A stretch of DNA of 64,000 bases from Prostheceraeus crozeri (GCA_907163375.1 CAJQUW010005372.1:30271-94270); one strand, 5' to 3'. Counted from the first letter of the stretch, positions 23,691 through 39,700 are shown. Translations and numbers: made by a program. Notes: generated by a model from the sequence alone, not told the origin.

Positions 23691-23751
23691 CCCGCGCCTT
23701 CAAAGGTCAATAAGTAGACGACCTGGTTCTATCGGTCTTTGAAGGCGCGGG
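23691..23751. repeat. 61-bp inverted repeat
   Basis: Perfect 15-bp arms CCCGCGCCTTCAAAG and CTTTGAAGGCGCGGG around a 31-base loop. The GC-rich arms stand out in AT-rich DNA, consistent with the fold-back end pair of a small MITE. Confidence 0.7.
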
Positions 23752-24010
23752 ATGCCGAAGTACTGCCTTTGTTTCGACCTTAAAGCAAAGGGGATCTATC
23801 TTTTTGCCTTTATCAACTTAATCAGTGCTTATTTTACATTTACGGCTCGGCCGCACGGTAGTTTAGTCACAATTCGTGATTGATAAGAAATTCCCAATTT
23901 ACAGTTTTACATTTTACAGTTTGCAGTTTTAAATAGACACCTCCTTTAGATAGGAGGATGGCATTAACGCCCGGCGCGTGCATTATTACGGTAATAATGC
24001 AAGCAGATTA

Positions 24011-24097
24011 GGTAATATTGCAAGAGTTTCTAGTGATGTGGATAAAACACCCATATGGGTGTTTTATCCACAGCACTGAAACTCTTGCCCTATCACC
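24011..24097. repeat. 87-bp palindromic element
   Basis: The centre is a perfect hairpin (GTGGATAAAACACCCA paired with TGGGTGTTTTATCCAC). Pairing extends outward with a few mismatches through GCAAGAGTTTC to GGTAATATTG. A second small palindrome (GCATTATTACGGTAATAATG) lies just upstream at 23980-24000. Probably a MITE about 0.5 kb before the lipase start. Confidence 0.75.
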
Positions 24098-24624
24098 AGA
24101 TGCAACTCAATATTCAATTATTCTTTTTACATTATTATGCTATTAATTATACATTATGCTAATACATCCATTACATTCATCAATTGATCTGTGTCCACAA
24201 AAAGGTACATTTATTATATCAGTATTGTGCCAAACTTTGCATTTAATGAATGCCCTTCGAAACTTCATTTAATATACTAATTGTACATCTCTTTTTTCAT
24301 AATTCAAATAATAATTTTCAAAATTCAAAATTTTGGCTTCAGGTCACAGACTACGAATGTTCAAACGTTTCTGATGACTGACAGTGATATTGGAGAGCCG
24401 ATATGAAACATTTTGGGATTGTGATGAGATCGAATACCAATCATGGTTGCTAATTAGACTTAATTATTCAGTGGCGAACAGGTGGTGCATGTTTCTCCGG
24501 ATCGTCACTCTATCAATGTTGCGTCATCAGAATCTCACTCCATTCATGGGAATCATGCCATATTGTTAGTGTGTAAATTAAACTCATAAAACGTGCACTG
24601 TCTGAAATTTGCCTTTCCGTCAAA

Positions 24625-24706
24625 ATGCTTCGATTATGTCTGACGATCATTTTGTTGTGTCCAATTGTCAAATCTGTTCGAGTGATGAATGAATCCCATC
24701 TAATAG
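24625..24706 (+). CDS. Lipase exon 1 (signal peptide)
   Basis: Starts [17 protein letters not shown], a short signal peptide, and ends after one base of a codon at a GTAAAT donor. That base joins exon 2 to give Asp28 in the right frame. The match across a 6.9 kb intron rests on phase, strand and the need for a signal peptide. Confidence 0.72.
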
Positions 24707-27700
24707 GTAAATCTGCAAATCACTTATGACATTTTTCAATATCATTTTGAGCATTTTAAACTATGAACTCAATCATATGATGATTTGATCCTTTCTTTTC
24801 ACAAAGTCAAAAGTTTGTTCGTTCACTTGTAATCACTAGACTGTAAACCGTAGATCGATATTATCCTACAAAATTACTGACAAAATCAACCGACGATTGT
24901 CACCTCCAATATCCTGCGATATCCGACGAATTTGTAGGTTCTCCACCGACATCGAAACAGATGCTTTGTATACAAATTAACTAAACAAAAACTGTTGAAT
25001 TTTGATTGATTTTTTCGTTTAGTGATTGCTTGACTTTTGGGCAATCTGTATTATTGTGTGGCAAAACGATGATTTATTTTGACATAATTTAATTAATTAC
25101 CTACATTTTTGATGAAAGTTAAGCTATAATTCATTGCTATTCATTTTGTCGCTTTTTGTCAGATATTGTAGGTGTTCAGTGGCAATCCTCCTACAAGAAC
25201 TAACAATGACCGACAAAATAGATTTTGTAGGATAAATGTCTGTCAATTGTCAGTCAACGGCTTACAGTGCAGCTTTTATTCAATTAAAAATGAAATAACC
25301 CGACGCGTTTGGTCGTTCAGACTGTTCGTCTTCAAGGGGTATGTCTGACAATTGTGAATTGTGTAAATGCAAATTATCAGCTTTATGAAACTACAAAATA
25401 TGTATTTTGACTATTTCTAAGCTTCCACAAGTTTGTAAAGCATATTTGTAAGTTCATGAAAGTACAAGTGCAGTTTCAGTGTATTACAGAACTATTTTAT
25501 CATTCATATCACATTCATGCTTTCATAGCGTTCTATAATTAAAAGTACAATATTGGAATAGACCTATGTTAGATTTTGATATGTTATTTGACGCAATTTG
25601 CATGTGGACATTTACACCGTGTTTTTCTTGCTTATTTCTACAAATATGATACACAGATCCTGCATTGTAAACTGTACGCAGTGAAGAAAGTGAATTTCCA
25701 AAATTGAATTTTCTTTTCTTGCCGCCTGTACAGAGAAAACGCAAGATAATTTCTGTTTTTGTTTTATTAGTGTTATAAGCTATGACGTCATCAATCAATA
25801 TATTGCGACGTCGTCAAAGTAGTCTGATGCTAAAGTAAGTTTCCTGTGGATTCCTGTGGCAACGAATTAAAATTGATCAGCTTTGGCCCAATATCTGGTA
25901 AAAATGGAAATCTTCCAAACACTGCCGTATACACGTTCAAAACAGACGTCTAATATACTGTACCGACTACAGATGTTAGTAGTGGAAATAGAATAAAACA
26001 ATGGTCACCATAGGTTAAGGAAATTAAAAATGGATATTATAAAACAACAGGAAACCGATTAATAAAAATTGGAAAAGGGGAGGTAAAATATGGAAATACA
26101 ACGATGCTACTACACCGATTACAAGTGAACTATATCTGACACTACACAAAGTGGATAATGGTAAGAGTGGATAAGTGGAAAGTGGAGAATGGAGGTAAAC
26201 AATAGAACTACAATGACACTCTACTACACCGAAAGCAATGAAACTATACACACTATACCTAAGACTACACATGGAAAATACTATTTCTTCACTTGAATTT
26301 GTTATCGCCAGTTTCTTCATCCGTCTATAGTACTTCATGTAATTCCACATTTCTTCATTTGAATTACAATACATCGACCACTACTTCAGCTACCGATTAA
26401 GGGATATAAAACATAATACTTCAGTCCGTCAGTCATCAGCAGGTACTCGTCTAGTTGTGTTTCGACCCCTAACCTGAGCACTCAAACCCAGACGAGCGGG
26501 GTCCCACACATAGTGGCTGACAAAATACTGAATAGGTAATGATATGTCTTGAAAGATATGTCACAAAAACACTAGATCACATTTATATGTTTGGCAGCAT
26601 CGAAATGCAGTGATCCTCTGCTCCACCGAATAGTAACGTAACTTCGACATCATTCCGTTTAATTACTGCTATATTATTGGATAATCAAAAACTGGACCCG
26701 TTCTCGAACACATAAAGATATCCTCTGCTGAATGAGATGAATATTTATTAACAAAGAAGAAAGAATTTAACTCCCATTTTCCGACTTTATATTGACTAAA
26801 ATAGCAGAAGCACCCATCCCCAAATAGAGATAGATACTACCGTGAACTTAACTTTATTTTCCGAATTTTTGTAGTCAATCAAATCTCCAATGATGCAACG
26901 ATGGCATGTATTGTCCTCCAACCAAGATTAATGACAATAGCAACTGCTTCCATAATCGACTGCGAGAAGCCACAGGTATTGTAAATAGAATACAATTGAA
27001 TATTCAGTTGCATCCTCAAAAATGGAAACAGACCTGAATAGCTGCCATTTCATCCAATATCTAGAATCATCAGGAGGCCTCTCAACATCGACACAACTCC
27101 CTGTTTAAAGTTGCATCCATGCCCGGGTAAATTTAAGATTTTCAATTTGCAAGTCGGTGAAATTTCGACGGGCATTCATCAAATATCACTTTAGACACAA
27201 GCACATATCACAAACATTGAGTAGTGAAATTATTAAGGTTAATAAGTTTGTGGACATCCAGCACGTTCCATTTGACTTATAGCCACGAAGCTCTGATTCA
27301 ACAAGAATATCGAAAATCCAGACGAAAAATAATCATCATCTACATCTCTCAAAATGGAAAGACCGAAATACATGAAATAAACCATAGATCAAAACTGCCA
27401 TGCACAAAATCTGCGGCTTGACATACTATCAGTTCTTAGATATACATACCACGGGCGTTAATAAGTTGATCTTAACTCTATGTGGCCGGGATACAGATTC
27501 TCAAAAACTTATTTTTTCAAGAAAAGGGAATTCAAATTTTAAATTGCTATTCATAGCAGCAAGATGACCGAGTTTGCAAAAACTGAAACTTTGGAAAGAA
27601 CATGCGCCAATTCTACTGTTCAGTAGGTTAGGAAACGCTCTTGCTTTTCGGAAGTCAAATTTGCTCGGATAAAAAAGGATAAATCCCTTCTTTTCTTCAC

Positions 27701-30700
27701 TTATTTTGCACACACAGTTCATCCACCAGATGAGCTTTTTAGAAAATGACCGTTAATATCGGAACGTCACAGGAAACATCGCTCAATATCAAAGATAAAA
27801 TTAATTCTTCTTTGAACTGTTCTGCTCAGCCTTTAAACGTATATCTGTTGTTTTATACATCGATTTGACACGCTTGAGCACGCTCTTAAGTAAACAAATT
27901 TGAATTTTGCTGCGAATTACAGGAAGCGGCCATAAACTGCCCGGCTAGCGTGGACATCGGCTTATACCTGATGGGCAAAATCCCACCTGTTCCAATCTCT
28001 GGTGTGAGATTGTAGTGGTTGACACCGAATTAACTTTTAAGTTTTCTTTTCTATTTTTTAAATGCAACTTTGATGCTGCTACATACTACTGATGCTGTTA
28101 AGTCTGTTGTATTTCATGATTATGGGTAAGATACATGTATCTGTTCAATGTGACATAGTGTTTCCATGATTGTTCTTCACTTCGCGTTGATTTCGTACAG
28201 CAGATTTATGGATCTTGAAATTAGATTTACTGTTGGTTCTGCAAGTCACTATGGATATTTACACACGTTACAATGGTGCACAAGTTCAATAGTCCCGGCC
28301 AATGTACCTCAGCCGCTTTCTCCATTCATGATACCCCGCATATAGTGCTACTATCAGGAGTTAACACTTTTCGTTGATTTTCCCTGCTTTCATGAATACA
28401 TGGCTCGATCTAAAAGCAGATAAAAGCAAATCCTTTCAACAAGCGCTCAAGTCAAACGGTTGTTATATCAGCAATGTAGAGCAGTTTGCAACAACTGCAG
28501 TTGTTAATATCTCATGTGTGAAATAAAATTTCCAATCAGATGTGTGAACATTCACAAGGGCAATAGGTGACTGAACTTTTACATAATGTTGAAATGGAAT
28601 GAAGCCCAAAAGCAACATTTTCGACAATCACAAGACTTTAACTATTCTTTGCCTTCATTTCAACGTAGCAAAGTGCATCAAGGTAACAAAATTAAAAATT
28701 AAAAAAAGCAAGCTAACGACTAGGTGCAAATTATGATTTAGAAGAAAATTTTTATATCCTAGAATGTCTAAAAATTTAAAAATACTTACTAGAAGGACAA
28801 ACTACGGTTCTCCTCTCCTCATGTGTAATGAATTGGCGAGTAAGTCGTTCTGTTCAAAATTACTTATATATTGAAAAGATTCTATTTAACTGTCTGCCCA
28901 TTCAGATGATGAGAGGACAGGACTGTTTCCAATCAAAATACCAGATCTAGCTAACACAGCAGGATTACGCTATCTATAATCTACCAGGTGTGAAAGCGGG
29001 TAGATTCACACGCCATGAAAGATTTCGTCTTCAACTTACACTGTAATCACACTCAAGCGTGTCAAAAGCAAGATGCATTTTCTAACGTCTACAACTCTCA
29101 ATAACAGATTATTTGAAACTCGGTATTCACAGGGTGCGTCAGAATTGCCGCCCAATTTCAGACATCGATATGATTACGTGTACCTTAATTCCTGTCGAGT
29201 TTCAAACATGCAGTTTACTTTCAGAGGCGCATAAGACAATGCAACCATTTATTCAACTCAGGAGCACAAGCTGCAATCAAAAAGTTTGGAAAAGCCAAGT
29301 AAAATCATTATGATATTGTGAAATGCAAACTATTTTACTTGTCTGTCCCAAACTTTTCAATTGATAATGACAAATAGTAGCGGCATATTTGAACATTTAA
29401 ACCGAATTTCGGTAGATTTCATCAAGCAACTTTGAATGAAAAATACAAGTGTACATCATTCGTGTGAGATGATTACAGATATCGGTTGTCAAGTATGTTC
29501 ATGCATTGCGTTTTTTAATTAAGTTATTGCACAAAATGTCCAGCACAAGTTTAGACCTACATATACGAAAAAAGTCCTTTTTGTAGTACTCGTAGATCAT
29601 GTATGACTTCCAGCAGACCACATCAAACGAGTTTGAGAACACGCTAAAGCTAAATGGCCTGAATTTACAAGGACCATAGCAAAAATTCGACAAGGGCCTA
29701 AGGACAGTTGTTTAGGCATTTGATGTACTCCAACATGGTACTGTATGTCACATGTAAACACAACTCAGCTTGTTTAAGCATTCCAATTTCAAAATCAATG
29801 TCACAACAATAATCGAAAACGATGTGACATGGCTTCGACGATACTACAGATTGTTTCATAAAAAATGGATCACCCTTAAACATCGCCTTAACTTCAACTT
29901 TGTCTAACTCCGCCACACTTGAACGAATTTCTCTGAAATTTGGAAGATATGTCAGTTGTGCTTACTAATATCATTGTTGGAAATTTCAAGCATGAATATT
30001 GAGTTGTTTTCCTGTTATAGATAAAAAAGTAGTAGATAATTTGATCTTCATTTAGCAATGTTACACAAAATCATACCTCACTCTTATAAAATTACATTTG
30101 TTTCCTTTGTTATGTAATATGTTGTTCTACAAGCCAAAAGCTATCAAGCAAAACAAAAATAAAGAAAATCGGTCAATCAGAGCCAGTATAGCACCATTAT
30201 TCATCAGCAATAATGTAACTGCTACATGTGATTAACTGGACTTCATGTTCCATAGCTTCCTGACTTCGTTGCGGTGGTGTTGGCAGCACTCCTGATTGCT
30301 TTCAGCTAGAAATCTATCTCTTACCGGTTGAAAACAATACAAAGCACAAATGAACAATAACAAGATCGCATTCACAAAAGGCAAAGTGTCAGCCTTGTTA
30401 GAACTAGGCTTTTCTTTGCGAGCTACAAGCAAGCGATTAAATGTCCCTTACACAAATGTGCATCGATGGCATAATGATGATTTTCGACTCTGTCTTAAAG
30501 AGGGCTCTGGCCGTCCACGCAAAACACCCAAACGTAGAGACCGCCTAATTTTGAGATTTGTTAAAGTTGATCCAAGTCTCTCGTTAAGTGAGATGGCTGC
30601 ACTAGACTCGTCTATTTCTAAGTCCACTATTCGTAGAAGACTTATTGAGTCGAATTTCAAGAGCTGTAAGAGGCCCTCTCAGATCGAATCATCAACTTGG

Positions 30701-33700
30701 TGATCCATCGACTTGGTTATTTATGGATGATAATGCTACGTGTCACAGGAGTAGTAGAGTCAACTTATGCAAGTCTCAATTAGGGCTTAGGATCTTCTAA
30801 ATCTTCTACAATCTTGGCCAGCTCGTTCTCCTGATATGAATCCCATAGAAAATGTATGGAGTATTCTAAAACGTAACGTTCGTCGTTCACTGCTACCTAC
30901 AGATGGCGTATCACAACTTACGTCACTGTTAAAAAGAGAGTGGAGAAAGTTAGATCAGTCAAAAATCAACGATATCATCGGATCAATGCCTAGACGAATT
31001 GGTAATGTCATTGACAGTAAGGGTAGGGCCACAAAGTATTAGCTTCTTAAGAACCGTTACTGTATCATAGCTTATCAGATTATATAAGGACTTTTAAATA
31101 TACGAGGATTAGGGACATGAAATAACATGAAAAATGCTTTCTGTATCATACTTATGTTTTATTTAGTCAAATTTTAGGATGATCCACTTTTTATGAAACG
31201 GACTGTATATTGTATTTACAGCCGGTATTAATTGTACAAGTAGGACGAGGTCCTCAGACTTCAGCAATTGAAATACAACAGTTCCTTGGCAGCTGTAGAC
31301 ACTGCGCTAATTGTTCAAGTCTGATAACTTCTCTCTGTTCTATGCCCAGGGGAACTGGCACTCTGCATTCTTGATGATTATCAGCGGCATTAATTGATAA
31401 GATGCAAGTGAACAATGGCATAGAACTTAAATAGTCCGCACTTTATGAGCAACGTTTTAAGTAAAATATAATTATATTCATCCTCTATGCCATTACAGTC
31501 GTACTCAAGACCATGGAAATCCGTCACTATCATGAAAAGAGGACTAAAACATCCACAGCTGCACATTGTAAACAATGTGCTATACATATATAGCTGATGG
31601 AAGCCCATTTGTTCTCATCATGATGTCTTTCTCACATCTACAGATAAAAAATTAATCCCAATGACTAAATGTTACGGCAATCTTGGCTGTTTCTCCACTG
31701 CGGCTCCTTTCTTTGATATTGGAACACGACCGATTAACTTCTTGCCTCAGGATCGCGATGTGATTAACACTGGATTCACTCTCTTCACGCGCATGAATAA
31801 ACTGTGGCATCAGAGGATCGTAACTAATGATACAGGAACTCTCAGAAGCTCATTTTTTGATGGAAAAAAGAAGACGAGATTTATTATACACGGTTTTTTG
31901 GAGTTCGGGGGCGTCGACTGGATGAATGTAAGTAAGAATAACATTTGATAGCATTGAAAATGGTAATTAATTCAGTTTACTATTTTCTAAAGGAAATGAG
32001 AATTGCTCTATTGAACGCGGAGGATGTCAACGTTATCCAAGTAGATTGGAGTGGCGGATCCCGCAATTTATACACCCAAGCAACTGCAAATACGCGGCTA
32101 GTCGGGGCTGAAGTCGAGCATTTTATACGCTTTCTGGAGGTACGGTGAGATCGAAACTGGGTTGCTAAATGTATACATGTAATTTAGCGCAATGTATGTA
32201 CCAACTCGATAGTGACGCTCAAGGTCGTGATTGGAAACTATATTTCTAAATTCGAGTAATGATAGAAATATAAGTTTCCGCAATCTACCGAAGCTTTTCT
32301 TATCATTTTTCGCTTGAATTCATTATATACAGGCCTATATAACATATTTCATATTTTAAGGACAAAGAAGACAAGGTCAACAAAATTGGAAAGTTTTCGA
32401 CAAAGGCCTTTTTCAATCCAAAAATATAGCAACAATCTTAAACCAAGCAAAAAGGAAAGAAGTAATACAAGATATTCTAAGTCATTATATCTAAAATTCA
32501 AACGCTAATGCAAAAAGTAGATACTATGTAAATGTGCCAAAAAATGGACATCATATGTTTTAGTTATCAATTGTGCATCGCATTAATAATGCATATTATT
32601 TGACATAAATGATATGTAATGTATTACCACTTGTCAGTACATATTACATAAATATTGAACAAAACATGTTTCCTATGGGAGCATGCTAAAAGAATGCTAT
32701 AATAAGATCCTGATCAACAAATGACAAAACTAAGAAGAAACTAATAAAGAATAATTGAATAAACTATTCAATTATTCAATTATTCAAAAAAAAGAAATAA
32801 TTGACATATGCATTCGTAATATATATTTACACATCAAATTTGCTGATAAAAATAACAAGGCCATTATAGTAAACAAATTCAAATCGATCCTTGCAAAAAA
32901 GCCATGTCCTAAATAAGTTATTGGAGACGAATTCTCTAAGCATGTACCAGATTTAATTGTCATTAGTGTGTGCATTTTATTTACATTTCATTAACAGATT
33001 GTTGATTATTATTATTGAAATATTAGATTATGTCAATGACAGTTATTAGAAATTTGATTCTGCACTAACACTTGGTTACTTGGTCTGCAGAGAGAAAGTA
33101 CATCCGGAGCTCGAAGACAGGATATGCATATAATTGGTCACAGTCTTGGAGCTCATACCGGTGGATATGCTGGCGAACGTCTCGGAGGTCAACTCGGTCG
33201 AATATCAGGTAATTTCCTTTGACATTGAAGAATTTGCGAAAACACTTTGCATTTTGCTATGGCCTTTCGTATTTTCTTGCATGCATTGAATGTGAACTAT
33301 GTAACCGGAAAAAGCAATATTTTTCAACATAATTAATAACGCTCCCTAAGCACCTTTCTAACTTTTACTCAGACTCAGCGTGTTCCGTCTGAATGCTCAT
33401 AAGTAAGAGATACTGCTTGCGTCTATACGATGGTTAAAACCATAAGGAATTGCTGCCCATTCATCATCGCAGTATTTCTGGAAGATATGCTATCTCTACC
33501 AACATTTCGGCCAATAATATTGATGTAAAATTTCCTGCTGGATAAGACTCGCTGTTTTTCAAACTTTGTGCCAAAAAGAAAAATGTCTTGCTTTCATCAA
33601 GTTCCCAGTCAGTGTGGTATCTCTGTTTTTCTCTCCTCCTCTGACATTAGTCCCTTCATGCTTTTCGTCGATACTTGCAATCGTCCAGTCTTCGACTTGA

Positions 33701-36700
33701 ACAGAAATGATCAGGCTTGAGATTTCACTTCTCCCGCAAGGGTTGTTAAAGAGTGTTGTTGCAACGTTTGTGGTGCTGTTAGACTAAGTTCTGGAGACTC
33801 AATGGCTCCGCATCTTCTATACACACTTTGACAGAGTTACCAAAGAAGCGCTCTCCATTGAATATCCAAAGGGAATGACAGCTATCAAGTCAGTACAAGA
33901 CACCAACACCTTTGATTCCCCGACCGCACTCACCTGACCCAGGAATCGAACCGAAGTCTGCGGTGGAGACGATCTCGCACCTTCTTCACTAGGCCACAGT
34001 GACGGTTCAAGGAGAATTCGAGTGAAGGCAGAAGTCATCTCCAGGTGATATCGACAGCTTATTGTCCTATTATTATATTATTATCGACAGAATGCCATCA
34101 GTATTCATGTTGTAGCGAGACAGCATATGAGCTTGTCATTTGACTACGTCACACTATTGACAACAAAGTTGGTGTGTTATATTGAATTACTTTAGATACC
34201 TGCAGTTCGTTCAGACTTGAACCATGAGGAATTCCACAAGGCTCATCTTTGGGACCAATTCTCTTCAGCTACTTTGTATCCGATTTGCAACCTCAGTGTG
34301 ATGACTTAATCGTCAAATATGCTGACGATATTTTTCTTCTTTCCAAAATGAATTCTCAGCACTATGATTCTAATATTCCTCTGTTGCATCGCAATGTTTT
34401 ACAATGGGTAGAGGAAAATGAAATGGTTGTCAAAGAGGAAAAGAGCAAGCAGGTTATATTCACAAACCGATTGACTGATCCTAGCACATCGATCGCTCTT
34501 CCAAACATTCCGCCGATGAAAACTGAAATTCGAATTCTAGGTGAGATTTTTGATTCAAGGTTCAAATGGGATACTCATATTGAGCACATTTGCAAGAAGG
34601 CATCCACGAAGCTTTTTATATTGTGTCAGTTGAAGAGTTTTCTGAGCAACAAAGAACTAGCTCAAATTTATCAACACTGAATGCGAGGCATTATGGAATA
34701 TTGTGCGCCACTCTTCTCAGAATTAAGTGTTGGGCTATCCACCAAACTTGATAAGATTCAGCGACGTGCTCATCGAATTATATGTGACACTTGGCATTGT
34801 AGCTCCAGCGACTTCATCCATCTATCGTATCGACGGAAAACAATTGCATTTCGATCATTTTTGAATATTGTGGAAGATTCTCAGCATCCGCTTCGTCACC
34901 TACTGCTGCCTATAATGATTCACTCTGGTCAATTCCAACTGCCCATCTCACGAACATCCCTGACCCAACGGTCGTTCATCATTAGCATCTCAAAGCTTTA
35001 TAACTCTGGCTTTAGTTTGTAACTTTATAAACGAACATTCTTTTTTCCTGTTATGTTTCGGTTCACTTAAAAGTCTATGTCTTTTGGGGCCCTACGATTC
35101 TTATTATTGGGGCTGTTGTAATTTTCTGTAAATATATGGTGATTATTATTATTGTTATTCAATGTACTACGACAGACATTTGTTGTCAAAGCACTCTCGA
35201 TGTTTGTAGTCGATCTCTCACACATGTTTAGAGGGATCTGCCATTTTTCAGAGTGATAGATGTATTTAATGGAATTTTAATAAAACGAATATTAAAATTA
35301 TATATTTAAAAAAATATTTAAATTAAACGAATTTTAGAATACCTTGCTTCCCTTTGCCTGCACGTGGACATGCATGTGTACATTTTCCATGTGACTTAAA
35401 TGTTTTTGCCATTTTCATTGTCTTCAGCATTTTCTGTCAATCTTTACTTTATCATTCACCTATTCGTTGCTTTCATTTCTATGAACAGAAAGCGGATTCT
35501 TATGAATCCTCATCCATGCAGTAAATGTACATCTGCATTCAAGTTTCCTTATTTTAAAACTTGGTAGCTCTGCCAAACCATCGTCCGTCCTCATTACTGT
35601 TCATTCCTCCATACAGACAACCGACGATGGTTTCCATCTAATCATTGGAACTGAACATCACAAGACTTCTTCATGTACATTGTTTTTGTTTAATTGGCAT
35701 GTCAATCCGTACTATCAGTCGCAATCATCCGAATCAATCTGTGGCAAAATCATCACAGTCATCCACAGAAGCGGAATCATTCCAAAAATTGCAAATTCAG
35801 ATTTTAAAATGCTGGCATTCCGAAAAAGCTATTGCCGCCATTGACGTTTCCATGCTCGAAATGTAGATCTTCTCGATAGGATCGATAGGAGGTCATGGAG
35901 AAGAAACCAACTTTGCTCGATTCCACCGGGAAGAATGGAATTGTCAATACATCAACTGCGAGAACACATTATAATGAAAGTTTGATGAAATACTGTAAAA
36001 CAACAATTTTCGCGAATTTCGCGGGGGCGAGTGTCTCGAGAAAATTTTTTGCCATGGATATTGCGAATGGTGCACGACATGAAATCACGAAAACAAGTAA
36101 CTTTTGTCGCTAACTAGTCCACGAGTCGACAGTCGCGAAAATTTCGTGGTTTACATTAGGTTAAGTGAAAGGGTTGACTGAAGTGTGACTAATGGTTTTT
36201 TAAGAATGTTTTATGTGACAGACCTGCGCTGATATTCACAATATCTTCTATTGAATGTTTTCTCAGATCGTGGACTGCAAACAGTGATCATTGTTAAAAG
36301 TTAGCAGTATTTCGATTATGAATTTCTTCTAAATCAGCAATCAAATAATTCCAATGCAATTGATCTTGACAACACCTGAACCACGTAACATCTAATGTAA
36401 CATCTAAATTCCATCCACATAAAATCTACATGAATGATGACTTTGAATGTCCCAAAAATGTCTTCTTCATGTTTTAAAGTCCTTTTGAAAATTGTTGTAC
36501 GTGTTTCTGTAATCGAAATGCACTTTATTGCTAGCATAAATTCTAAACAGATTTCTTTCTAGGTCGCTCTAAGTTTTCGCTTTCATGAAGACAAGTGAAC
36601 ACAAATTTGCATAATTCCTGACTTAGTGCGAGAAGTTGGCGAGTCGATGAAGAGCAAATATCAAATCACCAGATCACCATCAAATGATAAATAAATATTA

Positions 36701-39700
36701 AGGGTCATTGTGTCGAGAGTAAGAGAGTCTGGTCCAGTGTACTTGCGAACTCAAAATATTGAGGCACGTGCAATCAGTGCAGTGGCGATCTTCGGACTGC
36801 TAATCATCTCTGCAATTTATTGCATCCTTAAGAACCTGTTGCACTCTTTTAAAAGCACGGCATTGATATCAAAATCAACACAATCGAATTATAGTTTGTT
36901 ACGACAAATTTCGTCAATTAGGCCCGGAATTTGTCTTATATTTTTTCATAAATACTTGTGCGTAGTTACATTTATGGCATAAATGAATATTTACTGTTTT
37001 TCAAATAACATCTGAAGATAATCCATTATTTTGCTAAGTTACGTTTCTTAAGAATAATTCGGGTTTCAAATACTTTCTAAAATTCAAGAAGCAATTTGTA
37101 ATTACACATGTATGTAAATGGGGACTATTCATGTCAAGGCACACTTCATCTAACACGATCTCTCCCCTCATCTAACACATATTGGTAATAAATACATTTA
37201 CTCACTAAAATTGCTATGACGACTGATGTGTGATGGTGACGGGTGCATGCAGTCACAGCGCACTTGGCAGAGCACAAGTCTAGATACCTTGCCGTCGCAG
37301 GTTCGAGTTCTACAACCTGTACTTCTCTGGCATGGTACTCGTAATTTGATCTATTGTTTTATCATATCATTTGTCGTTAATAAAACACAGAAACTTGATT
37401 TTTAGATAAATAAAAGTCATATCTAGATTCATTTGCACTATTTAATTGGAGGTTTGATTTGCAACATGCGCCTCGTGCTGTTGATCGAACAGCAACATTT
37501 AAAGCAATGTATTGTAATCTACTCACTGTCAGTTCACACAGTAGTGTACGCACACCTACCTTTTGCGATTTCTGATCACTTTAGTATAAGTTTTGTCATG
37601 TGCGGCGATTGTGTGAAATGCTGTGATTTTTTCATACATTTTATCAAAAGGATTTTATCTCAATAAAGAACAGAACACATGAATTTTACTATGCAGTTTT
37701 ATCCCATCATATATTTTACATTTATATAAATATATCATATATTTTATCTAACGCATCAGCAACACCTGAAAATAAAGAAGACAAACTCAATCCTGATCTG
37801 ATTGAATTAGTTCATCTGACGTACTGCATTATTACAAGTATTAGTTCATTAAACGATGAAAAGATTCAATTGTCGAAGAAACATGCAAGGTACATACTTT
37901 CTTACAAATAACTTTCTTCTTTCGAGGTAATGAGCGGTGATCCTTCTAGTCCTCTTGTTTGCAGGAATGGATCCGGCTGGACCGTACTTTGAAGATACTG
38001 ATCCACTGGTTCGTCTGGATCCCACTGATGCCATTTTTGTCGATGCCATACACACGGATGCTCACAGTATCATCACGCTGGGTAAGATATTTCATTTGGA
38101 CACTGATCTGTTCCACACATCTTCCCACTCACTGATTGATTGTAGGAAGTCTTCATTTTACATAACTTTTATTCTCATGAAATGCCCAATAAACAATATT
38201 AAAGTTGTATGCACGAATTGATAACCAAGCAATTATTCTTCGTGCTGAAAACACAATTTTGTATACAAGTGATAAGAAGAATGAGTAAGAATCATTACTC
38301 GAAGGACGATAAATGACCCTCATCGTGCACTAAATTTTATCAAAGATTTTATCGCTACATGACTGTTGAAATCTCCTATTGCACTATGGTTGTATTCGTT
38401 GCATGCAAGCGTTTATTTCAGGTGACAAACAGCGATTAGATAGCATTCACTTTGAGATTTCTATAATTGGTGACACAGTACCTTGTTCTTTTAAGTCATA
38501 GAAATCGAATTATTATCAATGGTATTCATCTACGTTATTGTCCATAAACGTTTTTACTGCAAAGCTCAGTCTGATTTGCGCAGTGGCATTTCGTGAAAGA
38601 ATGCGCTAACTTAGTGCTCCGTCAGCGCCCCCAATATATGACAACGTGCTGCAAATGAATTCTGACTGATCTCACGGTGTATTTGCGCATGTTTTGTAAA
38701 TAGCTAACCTGTGAAATGAGGCGTACACCTTAGGGAAGTAATGAACGCTGGCATGAAAAGACTGCAAATTGGAAATATTAGGTTGTGCTTGTCACCAAAA
38801 CTTTGTAATGAAACATGAATATATTGCTTTTTTGTAGTGAAGACATGAAATTGTCTCAATCGAGCAAAGTCTATACAACAGCTACGTTTTACGTAATTTA
38901 TTTCAGAATCTGTCACTGCTACTCACTGTCACTCAAATCCTACGAAAACAGATGCAGGTTTTCCGTGATGTTTTTATGATATGATAAGTGCATATTATGT
39001 GCGTGCATTTGTGTAAAAACTTTTCTATAAAAGTGCATTTGTACTGAATTTACTTTTCATGTCTATTTTCGGATGTGTTGGGAATATTTATTTAATAATA
39101 ATATTAATAATATTTTATATAGAATATTTTATCTCAAAACAATGAAACTTGAAGCTGATGGTTGACAGCATTGATTGACTTATCATCGGAAGAGTCTTCG
39201 ACATTATGTGTGCATTTTATCTCGATTTCATCTACTGTGACGTCCTTATAAGGGCACTTAAAACATGCTACATTGTCGAACTTCATCAAAAATAGCTTTA
39301 AAATCGGTTGCATTTTCTAAGCTATACGCCTATCAATAATAATATCAATAAATATATTTGTGCTCGAGATGGATCAACAGTTTGTGTATTTACAAAATCT
39401 ATTTGAAAGTTATTTCACGGCATTTATTAGGCTGCATTTTAACTACTCAGCACTTTAATTAAAGATCATGATTTTCGAAATCCGAAATAAATTTAGAGAT
39501 ATGACGTTTTTCATCATTATGCATTATTTTCTTCAGTACATAGACCGACCTATTGAATTAATTGACAGTTTCAATATCTGTTTTGATGTATGAAGCAGAG
39601 CACTAGCGACTTCAATAACATGCTTTTCATAAGCATATTATGTCGCGTGTTCATGTCATACTACTTGCACACATGCATGCACGCAGCAGCGAAATGCAGC

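Noticed and set aside
37249-37345. Functional tRNA gene
   Set aside because: A and B boxes are present but the acceptor and T stems do not pair, so it is a tRNA-derived repeat.
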